Assembly (NCBI GenBank): GCA_035235625.1
Contig: CP141149.1
Coordinates: 34,713,753 to 34,777,752 of the forward strand
Direction of reading: 5' to 3'
Length of the DNA: 64,000 bases
Origin: Saururus chinensis
Lineage: Eukaryota > Streptophyta > Magnoliopsida > Piperales > Saururaceae
Shown here: positions 1-13,576 of the stretch, in pieces
How positions within the stretch are numbered: the first letter of the stretch is position 1
Layout of the letters: each line of letters opens with the position of its first letter
Translations under genes and position numbers: made by a program
The notes under the pieces: generated by a model
The model's input: only the letters and a program-made list of their open reading frames with translations
The model's database searches: none
What the model was told of the DNA's origin: nothing

Positions 1-1045
1 TCATTATTATGGGAGCAATAGAACCATTCAATTAATCAGGTTGAATATGTGCGTTACGATGTAACCATTAGATGTGCAAACGATTAAAAGAGATAACAGA
101 TATGTACATATGATAGAGTTAAGGACTAGGCTAAATCATTAAACATAAAACTCACCTTGAAGCATAGTTTTCACGTAGGAATGGGGTCGCATCTGAGAGA
201 CTCGGTTTGGATACGGACAGACATGAAGGAGCAGGCAGTAGCAATCCTGAAGGGTGCAGATATTGTAGCTCTGGATAAAATGAGAAAAGAGTGAGTTAGT
301 CAAGGTTTTGAAATATATATTCTGTATTTCTGTTGGTATAGTTAAGTTCTTAGTTACCTGCTTCAAAGTCTAAACAACGTGTCACTCATGAAAACGACAA
401 ACACAACTTTCCCACGTATCAGCAGCAACTCCCCGTCCTACTTAATTTCTTCTTCTAATACTACTACTAGGCTAGCAAGGAAATAGCAGGAGGGACAAAA
501 ACAAGAATATTTCAATTTTTTTCGATCAATCAGAAAGCAAAGCCATCTGTGAAACATATAATTTATGGGACTCACTCAATTGAAGAAATTACGTGCAAGC
601 TTGTAATATTGAGTCTTCTACGACAAGCAATGCAAGAGCAAAAAAGAAGTCATTGAGCCCATGCTCCATAAGGGCGTTAGACGCCACAGTACTATGACAG
701 CATATACATACAAGAGAGATGTGTGTGTGTGTGTGTTTGAGAGAGAGAGAGGAAGTGATCAGAGGGGAGGGGGGCACATAAACTGTTGATTTAGAAGTAG
801 ATTTTAGGCCGTTGAATATGAAAGGAGACGGGGTTTTCATAAGGTGAGAGTTGTAAGGGAGTGATATTGGCGCGGCTCAATCTGAGATCAGTCCTACGAT
901 AATTAGTTGTAGAACCATCGTCGGATTGAACCTCACCAATATCGCTTTCTTCTATCCCCTCCACCTCAAGCTGCATTTTCCTTTGCACCACCCAAACTCC
1001 TTGTTCGACCCCAGTAACGACATGGTGAAATAGTGGTGACTGGTA

Positions 1046-1076
<31 letters not shown>

Positions 1077-4000
1077 AACCAAGCCTGGGCTTGCACCAAA
1101 TAACAACAATTCAGCTGTAACTTAGCAATAGTACGTAGGATCAAAACAAATAAAAAAATAATAGAACGCGTCTATGTGCTCCCCAATGAAGCTGTAAGAG
1201 ATGTACAGAATAGAGTTGCCAACTTGTTAGCTTGATTCATGATCGATCCCGCTTAAGTGTTTAGGGTTTAACACAGTGACGCATTGGCATGTTGTCTAGA
1301 TTTTGGACGGTAGGAAACCATGAATGGATGAGGCTCGGCAAAGGATAGAAACTGTAGGGAGCATTGAATCCTATGATCCGAATACGTTGAAGCTGGGTTT
1401 GTCGAGTTTGATCAGATGGTAACCACTTGTTTCTAAACGAAGGGTTAGTATTGAGTAGCAAGCATCGAGTGAGGGGGATAGGACCAGAGAAGAAAGTTAG
1501 GAGTGTAAGAACAGGAGGGACACTGGAGGAGATTGAGAAGACTGAGTCGACAACAAATTGAATCAATGGAGGGAAGAAGCGCAGGAGCAGAGGATGTATA
1601 AGGGGAGGAAGGGTGGTAGGGCCGCCTCGGGATGGTGAGGAGGTGGTGAGTGGAATGATGAACGAGGGGGGCAATTCCTTACTTTAAGAGGAGTCTCATG
1701 CTCCGTCTGTACTCATAAAATCAAACCCTTCTCCCTCGCGCATGCACCTGCAATATTCTCTACCACATAAACCCCCAAATGACCTGATCTTTTGCTCCTT
1801 CTTTTCCCTTCTCCCCACATTATTATCGTTATCATGATTAGTATTTATCTTGCCATTTTTTTCCTTCTTCCTGTCTTATTATATATCAAACTTATCTGGA
1901 AACCAAAAATAGTACTAGTGTGAACTACGGATGTATCATCATCAGTTCTTGATACGATTCAGCAGCTAGACTGAGATTGCAGTTGCATTTTATTCCAACG
2001 TGGGACGACTTTACTAGGCCCTAGCTAAATGTGAGAGAAATGAACGTCATCCTTGTCCAGTAGCCCGCTACAGAGGAAACATATATCTTCCAAAATCATT
2101 TAGCTATCTAAAAGAAAAGAAAAAGGAAAGAGAGTGAATTTCCAGTAGAGGGACGGATGAAGAAGCTAGAAGAATCTTGGGAACACAACCGCAGAATGTC
2201 AGCGAAGGGATTGTCTTGAAAGAAGTTTCGGTAAGGGGTGTACGTACTAAGAAGTTCTCATGACAAATCTCTTCGATTCTTTGTCTTCTCTTTCTTCAAA
2301 TTATATCCCTCTCTCCCTCTCTTGGAGTCAGTCGATCGCCAACCCAAAGCGGAGACAACGGCGCTAAAAGAGCTCTGCTTTGGGCTCTATAAGGGAGACA
2401 ACATTGGGCTTGCTACCCCACCTCGCCTTTCCTTCTTTCCTAAGTTTTTTAATTAGTTTAGCATGCACAGACAATTACATGCATGGTTAACAAAAATAAA
2501 CTAAGAGCTATCTAGCTCTCATGATTTGGATGACTCAGTTGGCGTGCCACAGATTCCCTCACGCGTCGCTTAAACCCCATTTCCCCCTTCACCTCTCCCG
2601 TTTGAACTTCTTCTCTTCTTTCACCAGATCCAAGGCCCTCCCACACTCTCTTATAGTTAGTTATCACTCACAATACTTGTCATTTTCTTGAAAGCGCCTA
2701 CCCATACGCTTTGTTACATTGAGAGACTAAGACTGTTGTGACTTGTTAGACCCATGTTCGTTAAGCTTGAAGAAGTGAACCACATCAACTGGCTCCTCAA
2801 CTCAATTGATCCCGGGAGCTCGTGCCATTCCATCTGCTCTAGACAATAGGGCTCTAGACGATAGGGCTCTACTCCAAGCCAAAAGAACTCCGAAATTATT
2901 CAGGGTTAAGTCATAAGTGTTCTGATAATGTACAATCAGCCTGAAAGGCATATATTCCACAGATTGATAGAGAAAGAAAAACCACTTTCTCGTTGTGAAT
3001 TATCCGTTACAGGAACCAACAGGGATGACGCTGCACTCATTACTCATGCAAGTCATGTCTGTGTTTGTACTCGTCCCTTGCCCTGAGTTCCTCTTCCTCG
3101 TGAAAACACATTCGCCACATAAGAGCTTTTGGCAGTCAACAGGACTGGCCGGACAAAGAGACACCCGTGTTTCAATCTCATCAGAACCTTTCTGGACCCA
3201 CTTCCAAAGTTGTTTATTTCTCATTTTCCGCCTTTGCATGCTTAAAAAGTCGAAGCCAATAAATTAAGTTCATGGCTTCTTTCTCTTCGACGTCTCACAG
3301 TACATATTCCTCAAGTGATAAAAGCCCTGGCAACTCAATTTTTTTCTTTTGGAGTTTGAATACTTGAGAAAGAGGAGGACATTTCTTTCTTCTGTCCTTT
3401 TTTTCCTTCCAAGACAAAGAGATTGCCGATGGACCCAATAGATGAAGGTGTTTCCATGCGGGAGAAAGTTTCTCAGCAGAATATCTTACCTGTTATAGCT
3501 CAACAAGAGAGAAACAAGCGAGCAGGGGGCTCAATAACAAGTGACCTGGGAAGGGGGTCATGTTTCGATCATGCAAGGCAGTTAGGCCAAAGTCGTTTGT
3601 CACTTTGTGGAGACAAGAATGACACTCTTCCCTAATCCACGAAGTCTAGTTTTGCTCTCTGTGCCTCCACTTTCTTCATCTCTGCAACTTCATAGCACAC
3701 CTCTTAGCTCCCCATCTGTTAGATTCTCTCGCTAAGGCCCACCATCTTACATGAAAGTCTTTTCATTCATTCTCAGTCTCGCAACCTCTGGAATCTTCCA
3801 GTCAATTGGTTTCACTTTACAACAAGTTGTTGCGTTTGCCAGCCGCCTAGTCTTACCACGAAATCAGTTATGATCTGGCTCCATTTAATCTGGAAGTTCA
3901 CGTCAGCTGACAATTATGTCAGGCATCTGCCTGTTTTCCTCCTGTTCTTTCATTTAATCGTTCATACGAAAATGGTAAGTGGAGGTTGCACGCATGCGCA

Positions 4001-5025
4001 TATTTGAAACAGCAGGAAACACTTCACTGCATCATTTTAAAGATAAAAGCGATCTATGCACTGGAGCGGATTAACAAATTGTTTTTGTTCAAATTGCTCT
4101 GAATATCAAAATGACAAACAACATTTTCTCCAACTCAAGCAAGTCAGTACTTTACATGAACAACTAACCATGGATGTTACAACTTACAACGTCCGGCAAA
4201 TAATATGGTTGACATAAATCCTAGCTCAGGCATCGCATGCATATCCGTCTATCCACTTCACTCTACTCATGTTCTGGGCAACACACATATATACAATTGC
4301 CCGAACCTCAAAGGGAAATTACTGTCCTCTCAACCGCTCACGCACCGCACCTAATTAACGTGGAGTATGAGAACCACCTTCCTCAAGTAACGCACCATCT
4401 TAAACTCTGCCTGCCCAATTTCCTCCACTTCGTGTTTTTCACTGTCATTCCCGGCATGGTTTTCATCCAACCGCCTGCATGCAATAAAGTTTAAAAAAAG
4501 TGTCACGCAGGTTCAGGTAGGTTAGTTTCCAACAGTAACCCGCGTGAGAAACATCCAAGACCTGTCAACAATTTACTCACAAATTTTGCTGTTAAGAGTT
4601 CTTCTCTGCTTACTATTAAGCCTCTTTGTGATCGGTTTGTAATCGATTGAGAGATGCCTGACAAAGTAAAGCTGCACAGTATAAATTTAAAAAATAAATA
4701 AATAGCCAAAAAAAAAGATCTATGATCTTGCAGCGTCTTCACCAAGTTGTAGAATGCGAGAACTGTAGTACCCACATGTTGCAGAGTTTCAAAAGACTAA
4801 AAGTTCATTTGATGCCGAGAGAGTTCAAGATGCTGATATTGCTACTTCCCTTTTTCTACACCAAAAGGACAAAGAAAGGTGGGTCTCACTTCACAATAAG
4901 GGAATCTATTTTTCTCAGTCTAAAGGCTGAAATAAGGTTTTTTTGTAGAGAGAAAAGAGTAGGAATTTTCCATCAATTATAGAGTAGAAGATTCTCCCGG
5001 TGCATGTGCACTATATGCTAGTTCA
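1..5025. other. Intergenic region with microsatellites
   Basis: No recognisable gene family was found in this stretch. Seen directly: GT/GA microsatellites near 720-752 and 1046-1076, and AT-rich DNA elsewhere. On the minus strand a segment near 172-281 is bounded by an AG acceptor-like and a GT donor-like dinucleotide and could be an internal exon, but I do not recognise its translation. A 137-codon open frame (1261-1674, minus) starts with Met and is proline- and serine-rich. It has no recognisable domain and I do not call it a gene. A short near-duplicate TCTAGACAATAGGGC / TCTAGACGATAGGGC occurs near 2840-2870. Confidence 0.5.
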
Positions 5026-5027
5026 TA

Positions 5028-5395
5028 CTCCTTCCCATATTAATTGTCAACGTTTAAAAAATATGCCCATTTTTAAACCTTTATCCACTAATTATTATGA
5101 GAAAGATAACATGAAATAGAACAATTAATATGAAAATGTTTTCATGGACTTTATGACCAAAATCCATGAGCATGGTATATAGGGGTCCTAGCATGGTTAC
5201 ATTGTGGGCTAACATGATACATAACTGCTGGGTGACCATGTTAGGACTAAAATATATAACTGTGTACTATGTTAGTTCTCTATGTACTATGTCAGAACCA
5301 TATCTACCATTGTCAATGACTCTAGTCATAGTTTTTGTCAAGCTAAAGAACTCCCTTTCTTTCTAATCTAGACAACTAATATGGAACAGAGGGAG
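5028..5395. mobile_element. Stowaway-like MITE, 368 bp
   Basis: The element starts CTCCTTCCCATATTAATTG and ends with the approximate inverse CAACTAATATGGAACAGAGGGAG. It is flanked by TA on both sides (5026-5027 and 5396-5397). The CTCCCTCC-type end and the TA target duplication are hallmarks of Tc1/mariner-derived Stowaway MITEs. It has no coding capacity. The inverted ends are imperfect, so it is an old copy. Confidence 0.7.
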
Positions 5396-5545
5396 TACAT
5401 TTGATCCTATCAGTATGGAATTGCATCGGATAATTCCGCAAGAGCAATGTGTATATGATGGACCTTGATAATAAAGGAGAAATTAATAGGTGTACTTCGC
5501 ATATAGAAAAATCGTTCAATACCAATCCGTGTTGGATGTGTATTA

Positions 5546-5620
5546 CTCCCTCCATCCGAAATTAATAGCTCCCTTTGAGAAAAAAGTGTGTTCCATATTA
5601 ATAGCTCCATTTTGTTAAAT
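5546..5620. mobile_element. Partial Stowaway-like MITE
   Basis: A single CTCCCTCCATCCGAAATTAA end, followed by ATTAATAGCTCC repeated about 35 bp later, resembles one arm of the Stowaway copies nearby. I could not find a matching second terminus, so this is called a fragment. Confidence 0.45.
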
Positions 5621-5952
5621 TTAAGTGGTTGGGTACTTAGAAATTACATGATCAGAGTTGAAACAAGACATTTAGTACTTATTTGGCAACCGCGGTAACC
5701 AAAAGTCGCTTCTTTTTTGCAGCCAAAATGTCTTATCAAATGGGGCGTAGGCATTCCGCCCGCTTTTTAACCACCTTCCTCACGAGGCGGGTTGCTTGAA
5801 AAGGAATAAAAAAGGCTCTTGTTTTCCACATCCAGCAGTTACTAAACGAGCTCTTAATGCGGGACAACTATTTATCCAAATCCATACAATTAAATGCCAA
5901 ATGAAAGGATTAATAAAATTTTCATAAAAGAAGAGAAGATTGCTACTTAATA

Positions 5953-6057
5953 CTCTCTCCGTCCTAAAATAAGTTGTCCTATTTATATTTTTAAAATAAA
6001 TTAATATTAGTTCATTTTGAAAAACTAAATAGGATTCTTATTTTACAACGGAGGGAG
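5953..6057. mobile_element. Stowaway-like MITE, 105 bp
   Basis: The termini CTCTCTCCGTCCTAAAATAA and its inverse TTATTTTACAACGGAGGGAG face each other across a short AT-rich loop. TA lies on each side (5951-5952 and 6058-6059). The whole sequence can fold as one hairpin, as expected of a Tc1/mariner-derived MITE. Confidence 0.85.
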
Positions 6058-6401
6058 TACTAAAATGAATCAACTAATAAGGTGTGTGAAAGACAAAATT
6101 CAAGCAGTACAAACACCAGAATTTGACAAAACATGATAAAAAATAAATAGCATTGCATGATATTGTTAGATTGCCATGTTTTCCAAAATCTTATGCCAGA
6201 AATTTTATATTCTACAAAAACTTAATTATTTATTTTATATTAACACCCCTTTACTCATAAGGGTTCATCATGCATAACATACTGTAAAATACAATTAAGA
6301 TATATAAATGCCTCTAATAGGTATAAATGCAAAAGTGCACACCCACAAGCTTGTAAAATACTTATTGTCAATAAATCATACTTGTAGACAAAGTATACAA
6401 C

Positions 6402-7113
6402 CTGATCACCATCTTTGATTCCAAGTGTCCGGATTGAATTAATGTCATTAATAAGCCTGTTCCCTTCTTAAGAGAAACAGAAATGGCGCCACACGTGTGA
6501 CCTGCATCAAGCATATCTCTGTCAATTTAATCATCCCCTATCTCGTACCACAAAAGGAGCTCTGATGCAAACAAAGAACACTCACAAAAAAACGGGCAAA
6601 GCAAAAGTAAAATCCACGCAATCATTAATAATTATTGCTAAATTCTATTTGAAATCTTTCACTTGGCAATAGAAAATTTCCAACTTTTCCAAGTAGAATT
6701 TAGAGAACGCATAAAGAGTGTTCCATTCCAAGTGATATATACCAACAAACTATGCTCTCCCCTTCCCTGGGAGAGCGGATGAAAACCTCCTCCACGGCCA
6801 CCTTGAGCTCTGAAACAGATGCCGTCCTTGTAACTTGGACGTCTGAATAAAAAGTAAGCAGAAGCAAAAAAATTGCCCAGAAACAAAATTAGCATAAGAA
6901 ATAGTAAATGATTCACAAAACCAAATAAAATAATGGTGTACCGAAAGAAGAACCATCCAGTTTGATGATAGAAAGAGTGAGGAGCTGATGTGGGAGGCGA
7001 TGATAGCTAAAACATCGAGATTGAGGATGAAAACCAATATGATCAAGTGGGTACAGCTTCGGGGGCCTCCACCCTATCGGCAATGAAATCAGCTTCTTCC
7101 CGTCCCAAGCCAT
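6402..7113 (-). pseudogene. SNRNP25: U11/U12 snRNP 25 kDa-like (ubiquitin-fold) gene, broken
   Basis: Three exons can be read on the minus strand with consistent phases: 7113-6942, 6842-6743 and 6501-6402. Exon 1 begins MAWDGKKLISLPIGWRPPKL and leads into SIIKLDGSS. Exon 2 gives DVQVTRTASVSELKVAVEEV. Exon 3 gives WSHVWRHFCFS, then RLINDINSIRTLGIKDGDQ. The order matches the ubiquitin-like domain of the minor-spliceosome U11/U12 25 kDa protein, which in the family reads roughly SWxHVWGHFCLxYxGxKL and then GIKDGDQ. In exon 3 the codon where the family has Tyr is TAA, an in-frame stop that removes the C-terminal half of the domain. Splice sites and the rest of the frame are intact, so the break looks recent. 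It could also be an expressed truncated allele. The family assignment is from memory of the motif and was not checked by a search. Confidence 0.6.
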
Positions 7114-9335
7114 GCATGTTGCGTGAGTGTAGCAGGGACAAAAGTAGAGGGCCTACTATGGGCTTTTCAAATTTATACAGCAAAATATGGAGGTGGTATT
7201 CTGCTTTTGTTAGCAAGAAGAAGAAAGCAGTCCTTGAGCAAACTAAGGTTCTATACTGGGTGTGTTTTCTGGTCGGCATTCGGCAAGGAGAGAGAGACTT
7301 GAGCAATTTTGCCACAGCGAAAAGTAGAGGAGGGACTTGAGCTGTTCGAATTGCCGTTTGACGGGGGGTCACAGGATTATTTAGACGTTAGAAAGTGACG
7401 CATCGCTGCGACGCCTGCCGCCTACGTACGCCAATGGTTTCGAAAACCAACGGTCAATTCACAATATCACCCACCCTGACTCCATTAACTTAACGCTGTT
7501 AATGGAACTTATACGGTATAGCCATTATTATAATCTTTAATTATAACCATTCTATGTCATCCACTAATTATAAAGTTAATTATTATCTATTACTCTTTTC
7601 ATAAAAAAAATTAATTCAATTTAATAAATGTAATTAATTTAAAATTTTAATAGCCCATTTGGCAGAATAAACAGACTCCTTCAAAAATTTTAATTTAAAG
7701 AAGCAGACAATATTTGTATAGTAAATATTAATTAAGTAGACATGTCTAGTTTAATACTTTCTTAAAATATAAACATTAAAAAGTATTTATAAAAGTTGAA
7801 TACATGTTACTTGAAGTTAAAAGTTTTGAAATACAATATTTATAGAGGTTCAACTAGCATATTTTTATGAGTCCAGTTTATATAAGCCCGGGCTCACGCG
7901 CGCCTACTTGCGCCCGGGCTCTATGGGCCATCGGATTTATATCAAGCGGCCCATAATACTCACGGGGCATTTAAACCCGTGAGTATTATGGGCCGCCAGA
8001 TGTAAATCCGACGGCCCATAGAGCCCGGGCGCACATGAGCCCAGGCTCATATTAACTTTTCCCTATTATTTTTATATATGACAAATTGCTTCAATAGTTC
8101 ACCACTTTACAGTAGCTTTTATTAAATTAATTTTAGCATATAAACATTTTAAAAGATCACTAAATCAGCCAAAGTAGCTCGCAATGGCCAGAATAAGCAT
8201 CTTTCACAAATTGATTTGCTAAATCAAATCTTACTGAGGTTAAAAATTGACAACATTACTAATGTTGTATATCATTATTGAAAAAAAATTGTAAGAATTA
8301 AACATAAAAAAATAAATTAGCTTGGACATTTTTGTATATATTAGATTTATACTTGTATAGTTCAATGCCAACAACACAATCCAATATACTCTTCCTTGAT
8401 TGGATAAGAGTAAAAAGGGAAATTGCTTAGGGACTAAGATTTTCCCGATGGTTTTGGATGGGAAAAAAGAAAATTAAATTTTATAATAAAATATATTGTA
8501 TATAGAGTGTTACGTACAAACTATATAAGAATAATATACTTATAATATATAAATATGACTAACAAGTAATAGATAAATAAGTATAGAAGAACTTTTTTTG
8601 GTAACTATTCTATTTAGATAATTATCAAATAAAATTATCCTCTTATGCACATGTTGAATAAATTTAATTATGTCATTTAACTTCATAGCGGTATGACATA
8701 GACAATATAATAGTAATATGGAGTACCATTAGCAACTCTTCTTGTAATGTAATTTATGAAAAGAGACTCATTTATATGAGCTCATGCTCACCAACGATGG
8801 GCATCATATGCCTTTGGATTTCAATATGATGATGCACATAGGTCTGGGGGCATATTGGTTTCGATCCAATAGAATTTTTGTTTTTCTCATCGCAATAAGG
8901 CTACCAAGTCCTTTTACATTAGGCTGTAGAAACTTTGTGAGATTATTTTTGTCTTTCCCATTGCAATATGAGCATATTTTGTATTCTTTTTGTCCCATAT
9001 TAATAGTTTTATTTAATTTTTTAAAATAAATTAAAAAATTAAATAAAAATATTAATACCGTAAGTAATCAATTAAAAAAAAATTGACCATTTTGGTGACT
9101 TACACCCCTCTCTGAGTTGGAAAATGGCCCTCCCGGCATCAAAATCGGTGCATTGAGCTATCTAACTGGGATTTACTAACATACTTATAAAAGTTAGTAC
9201 TAATTCAAGAAGGGGATAAAAAACCTAAAAAGTAAGGCAGCAGTGGAGGAAATGGAGGTGATGAGGACATCGTGAGGCAGAGATGAAGCTTCACAAACAT
9301 GACCAAGCGAACAACCAGAGGGCCCCTTGTTAGAT
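7114..9335. other. AT-rich intergenic stretch
   Basis: No gene is seen here. The stretch holds the upstream region of the SNRNP25-like gene, long A/T-rich tracts (7.5-7.8 kb, 8.1-8.8 kb), the palindromic MITE listed separately, and a short hairpin near 8992-9056 that begins GTCCCATATTAATAG and resembles a worn Stowaway end. The open frames in this stretch are short and lack recognisable motifs. Confidence 0.6.
7874..8053. mobile_element. Palindromic MITE with GAGCCCGGGCTC-type ends
   Basis: The two halves are near-perfect inverse copies. The left arm carries GCGCCCGGGCTCTATGGGCC and CGGCCCATAATACTCACGGG. The right arm carries CCCGTGAGTATTATGGGCCG and GGCCCATAGAGCCCGGGCGC. The loop is only about 10 bp. 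The outer ends are themselves palindromic (AGCCCGGGCT). A diverged relative lies at about 16186-16353. I could not define a target duplication, so the superfamily is left open. It has no coding capacity. Confidence 0.75.
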
Positions 9336-10515
9336 TAGGGCTGTGAATCGGGTTAGGTCAGGTCAAATTGGGTTGGGTTGGCCTTGACCCGCATTGAAAT
9401 CGGGTTAGGTCATGACCTAACCCTATTTTTCAATTGGGTCATAAATGCAAACCCTAACCCTAGTTTAGTCAAGTCAAGTCAAGTATGCAAGTAACCCTAC
9501 TTTTTTTCCTCAATTTTTTTGTTAAACTCGTATTATATACATTCTCTTTGCAAAGGCCAAACATAAAAGAAATTTAAATACATTACAATATTAATTTATA
9601 ATATTTAGTTTTTCAGCTAATTTGTAACTAACACGTTTTTATAGTAGCCATTAAAGAAAACCTTAGAGGTGTAGTATTTGTGTTTCTTCTATTCTGAGAG
9701 AAAGATAACAAAACAGACATTCAACGCGTTTGTATACTCAAGGTCAGCCTACTTGGTTTTCAATAACTCACGCACAAATGTAAAACAAATTAAACATCAT
9801 TTCTTTGATGGCCATAGAGGGTCTTAATTCCAAATTTATGTAACTGCTTCCCTATGCCTGCTCATAGCCCTACCCTCTTCAGCAGCCAGTGACACTTGTT
9901 TACAATTTTCCTCCACTGAAAATTATCCTTAATTGAGCTTTAACATTTGCCTCTTTAATTACAAGTTCCTAATTTGCTCCCTATTATGACTGTCAGGCCT
10001 TTCACATAGAGCTGAGTATAGTGTGTGATGTGCCTTACCGAATAAGAAAGGATGAGTAATAAATATAATAAATTTCAATCGTTATATCCAAAAGAACAAC
10101 AAAAAATATTAAATTATATAAAAATTAACCACATCTTTGAAATATCATCCTCTACTATCCTAAAATTGATGCCTACCACAAAATAAAATATGTATGATCA
10201 CACATATGCTCCAAACATCTTATTTATGCCCAAATTTGTATTTAAGTACCTTTGGTTCAACACAATATGCATTAAATAAATATCATAATAATAGTATAAA
10301 TAAGTAAAATAGACCAATACCATAATAATAAGTTTTATTATTATTTATAATCGGGTTGGCCGGGTTGTGCGAATTAGGTCGACCCGACCTTAAATCCAAA
10401 ACGGGTCAAGAGACTAAACCCACAACCCACACCATGACCTTACTTGTAGTCAAGTCGGATCAAGTACACAGTTAAGCGAGTTGGGTAAATAAGTCGGGTT
10501 AAATTTTCCACCCTA
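9336..10515. mobile_element. Non-autonomous hAT-like element, 1180 bp
   Basis: The element begins TAGGGCTGTGAATCGGGTTA and ends TTTTCCACCCTA, so both ends read TAGGGyG inward. It is flanked by GTTAGAT on both sides (9329-9335 and 10516-10522), seven matching bases of the expected eight. Subterminal repeats of GGGTT/GACCCG fill both ends and the centre is A/T-rich. No transposase frame is visible. The TAGGG ends and an approximately 8-bp duplication fit the hAT superfamily. Confidence 0.75.
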
Positions 10516-10522
10516 GTTAGAT

Positions 10523-11057
10523 GCCTGCCAAGGATTGGCCCTTCCACCGTCTCAATCAAGAAAATCGAACTGTTGTGCCGATGCCCACCGCCCACTGCCC
10601 ATGCAAACTATGTCGTCCCGACGGTGATAATGACCATAAAAATACACCGACTTAATCTTTGCTGATCAGAGTCCTCAGAGGGGAATTGGCGGAGTTTTCT
10701 TTGAGGTTGATGGTTGATCGTGTTTACATCATATACCAGTAACAATCTTTTCCCGTACAAATCAATTTTTTAACAGATTGATTGATCGGTTAGAATTGCA
10801 GTTGAGTCTCCATTGTTATCATTCATCCATTCATGCTAGGAGTTGGCACTTGATCATGTATTTTACCAGCAAGTGCAAGGAAATATCACAAAGGGGCGTA
10901 GATTGCTTCTTAAAGGGCGCTGCAACTCTTTCCGATATAACACAATTACTCATTAAACAATTCCATGTAAGTTCTCAAGTCGTCAAGTCAAGTTCCTCCA
11001 GCCCACAAGAAAAGTTGGCAGAGGCGACGTCATTTTTACAATTCTCATACTACAGAA
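10523..11057. other. 3' flank of the RLCK gene
   Basis: Between the hAT-like element and the kinase stop codon there is no recognisable gene. The last 200 or so bases before 11058 are presumably 3' UTR of the kinase, which runs on the minus strand. I saw no clear polyadenylation signal that I would commit to. Confidence 0.5.
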
Positions 11058-13523
11058 CTATCTACAATGCTGCATGCCCATGTTAAATGGAGAATCTTTT
11101 ACGTTTTTTCCTCGTGGAATGGATATCTGTCGGGCGGTCCCTTCGGACTTTTTCTTGTGCCGATTTACCTGAGATGAACGAGGATGATATGATAAAATGG
11201 CCAAGTCATTGAGTTCTTGCAACTGCGTTAGAACTTTTACTACTTCATCCATTGAAGGACGAGATTTAGAATCCCTGCTGAGGCAGTTGTAAGACAATTG
11301 TGCAACCTTCTGCACTCCTTTGACAGAATAATTCAGCTCCAATCGAGGATCCACTATCTGATAAAGATTTCTCTTATCTGCTAAATGAGGCCGGGCCCAC
11401 ATTACTAGATTTTGCTCACCACTGGGTCGATTCTTGTCCATGGACCTTCGGCCAGTCAAAATCTCTAGCAGCACAACACCAAAACTAAACACATCGCTTT
11501 TGGATGTCAAATGACCTGAGGGGAAGAAAAATAATAATAAAAGCACATAAGATGCTAAAACATCACAGGTTACACTTCATTTAAAGTAGATCCATATACC
11601 CCACGCGTCTACTATCCTACAGGATAACTCAACGACTAGATTTTAGAGACCCTTAAAGTAGCCAAACACCAGAACTTTCGGATAACTATACAGCAGGTCC
11701 ATCTGCCACAACTAATCAGAATCGTGGTTTCGTACCTGTCATCACATATTCTGGTGCAGCATAACCGTATGTGCCCACTACCCTAGTAGAAACATGCGTT
11801 TTGTCCCCTTGAGGTCCAGCTTTTGCCAGACCAAAGTCCGAAAGCTTTGCATTATATTCCTACAAGAAAGTTTCAATATTCATAGGCTGAAACACAGAAG
11901 ACAATAAGTATGACATAATGTTTCTGAAAAAAAGGTACATACTGAGTCCAGTAAAATGTTGGATGTCTTAAAATCCCTATATATGACTGGTTCATTGCCC
12001 CCATGGAGAAAGGCCAATCCTTTAGCTGCTCCAAGTGCTATCTTTATCCTGCTTGACCATGGCAAAGGAAGAGGCCCTGCAATGATTTACAATACTGATT
12101 TGAGTACAAAAGCTAGCAAAAAGACATATTTTATGTTGCTGGATGTATGCTTAGAACAAAGCAAAACTCTTTCTATAATTAATACTAGGGGCCTGTTTGG
12201 ACTTTGGATAGGTATTCTTCAATGTATCAAATCCAGACTCCCCCATGTATGCTTCTTTGACAGCCCCTCCTGACAACCTCATTCCGCGCACCCTAGTTCA
12301 ATCCCCATTGTTTTCTCTCCTCAAAAGGATATTTATGAAATAGGCTGGATTCAGGCATTTTTTATCTCGAATTAGATACATTTCGGAAGTAGATATATTT
12401 TAGAATTTTTCTAACCATGGGAAGAAATCACAGCTCTATGAATTTGGGTAAAAAGGATTGGGGTTTCATGGGAGAATTCCCTCAAAAATTTCCATAAACC
12501 CCTATCCAAACAGCTACTAAACATGCTTCTACATTTATGAAAAGAGCATGAACCCATTAACAATGTGACTTCCACACTAAAATGAGCATAAAGCTATTAA
12601 CAATGTGACTTTTACTCTAAATGTATCCATTTTCTATCATTCTCAGTCACTTGACATTTTCCCACGAAAATGTCTTCTGTGCAGCAGAGTTGTTTTTCCT
12701 TCTAAATTTAGTTGTACAACCCACATTCAACTCACTAGTAATATCCTGTAATCTTGCTTCTCTACAACAAATAACCCAACCAAAAAGAGAAAGCTTTTCT
12801 TGCGCTTTTTTTGTGTGTCAATTATGATACTTCCAGTAGTATTTTGATGCTAAATAGGCTGTGTTCCTCCTCTAAAGGTGCATATAGAAACAAGGACCCA
12901 ACTCTTATATTTCTTATCAAAGTAAAGGTAGCACATTATTAGCATATAAACTACATTCCCAGACCCAGAATTAAAGATGAATGTAAAAAATTACAACAGC
13001 TCACTTCATCCTTGCGAGTGAAAGTGCAAAGGTTCCACAGTATCACAGATAATATTATTCCCCAGTTTTATTACTTAGTCAGTTCACCTGATTGAGGCTC
13101 TCTAAGTTCCAAATTGACCTTAGTACTGCTAAATCTTGGACAAAAAAATTTCAAACAACCCAGGTGATTTAGTAAAAACATCAATTCGAGTTACCCAAGT
13201 TTTCGTCATAAAGACTATGATATATACAAATACATAGAATGTTCCTGCTGTTAGAATGACTCCACTTTTCTAAGTTTATCCATATAAACAATGTCGTAAC
13301 CATACATTATTGTGATCAACCATTTATAAATGGTATAGCCTACATAGCTCTTTACACTAAATCTACAAGGGGGCAATTATGCAGGCATGCATGTCTATTT
13401 GCTTATCATAACAACCAATGAACTTCAGTCTCCACGGCACCCATACTAATAGAACAAGGAGTGCATTGCTTATCAGATCGAGCAATCAAGTATTTACATC
13501 ATAGATGTGTGAGTGGTATCTGT

Positions 13524-13576
<53 letters not shown>

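Noticed and set aside
1261-1674. 137-codon open frame on the minus strand as a gene
   Set aside because: It is proline-rich with no recognisable domain, no clear splice context and no relation to a neighbour; a chance frame is as likely.
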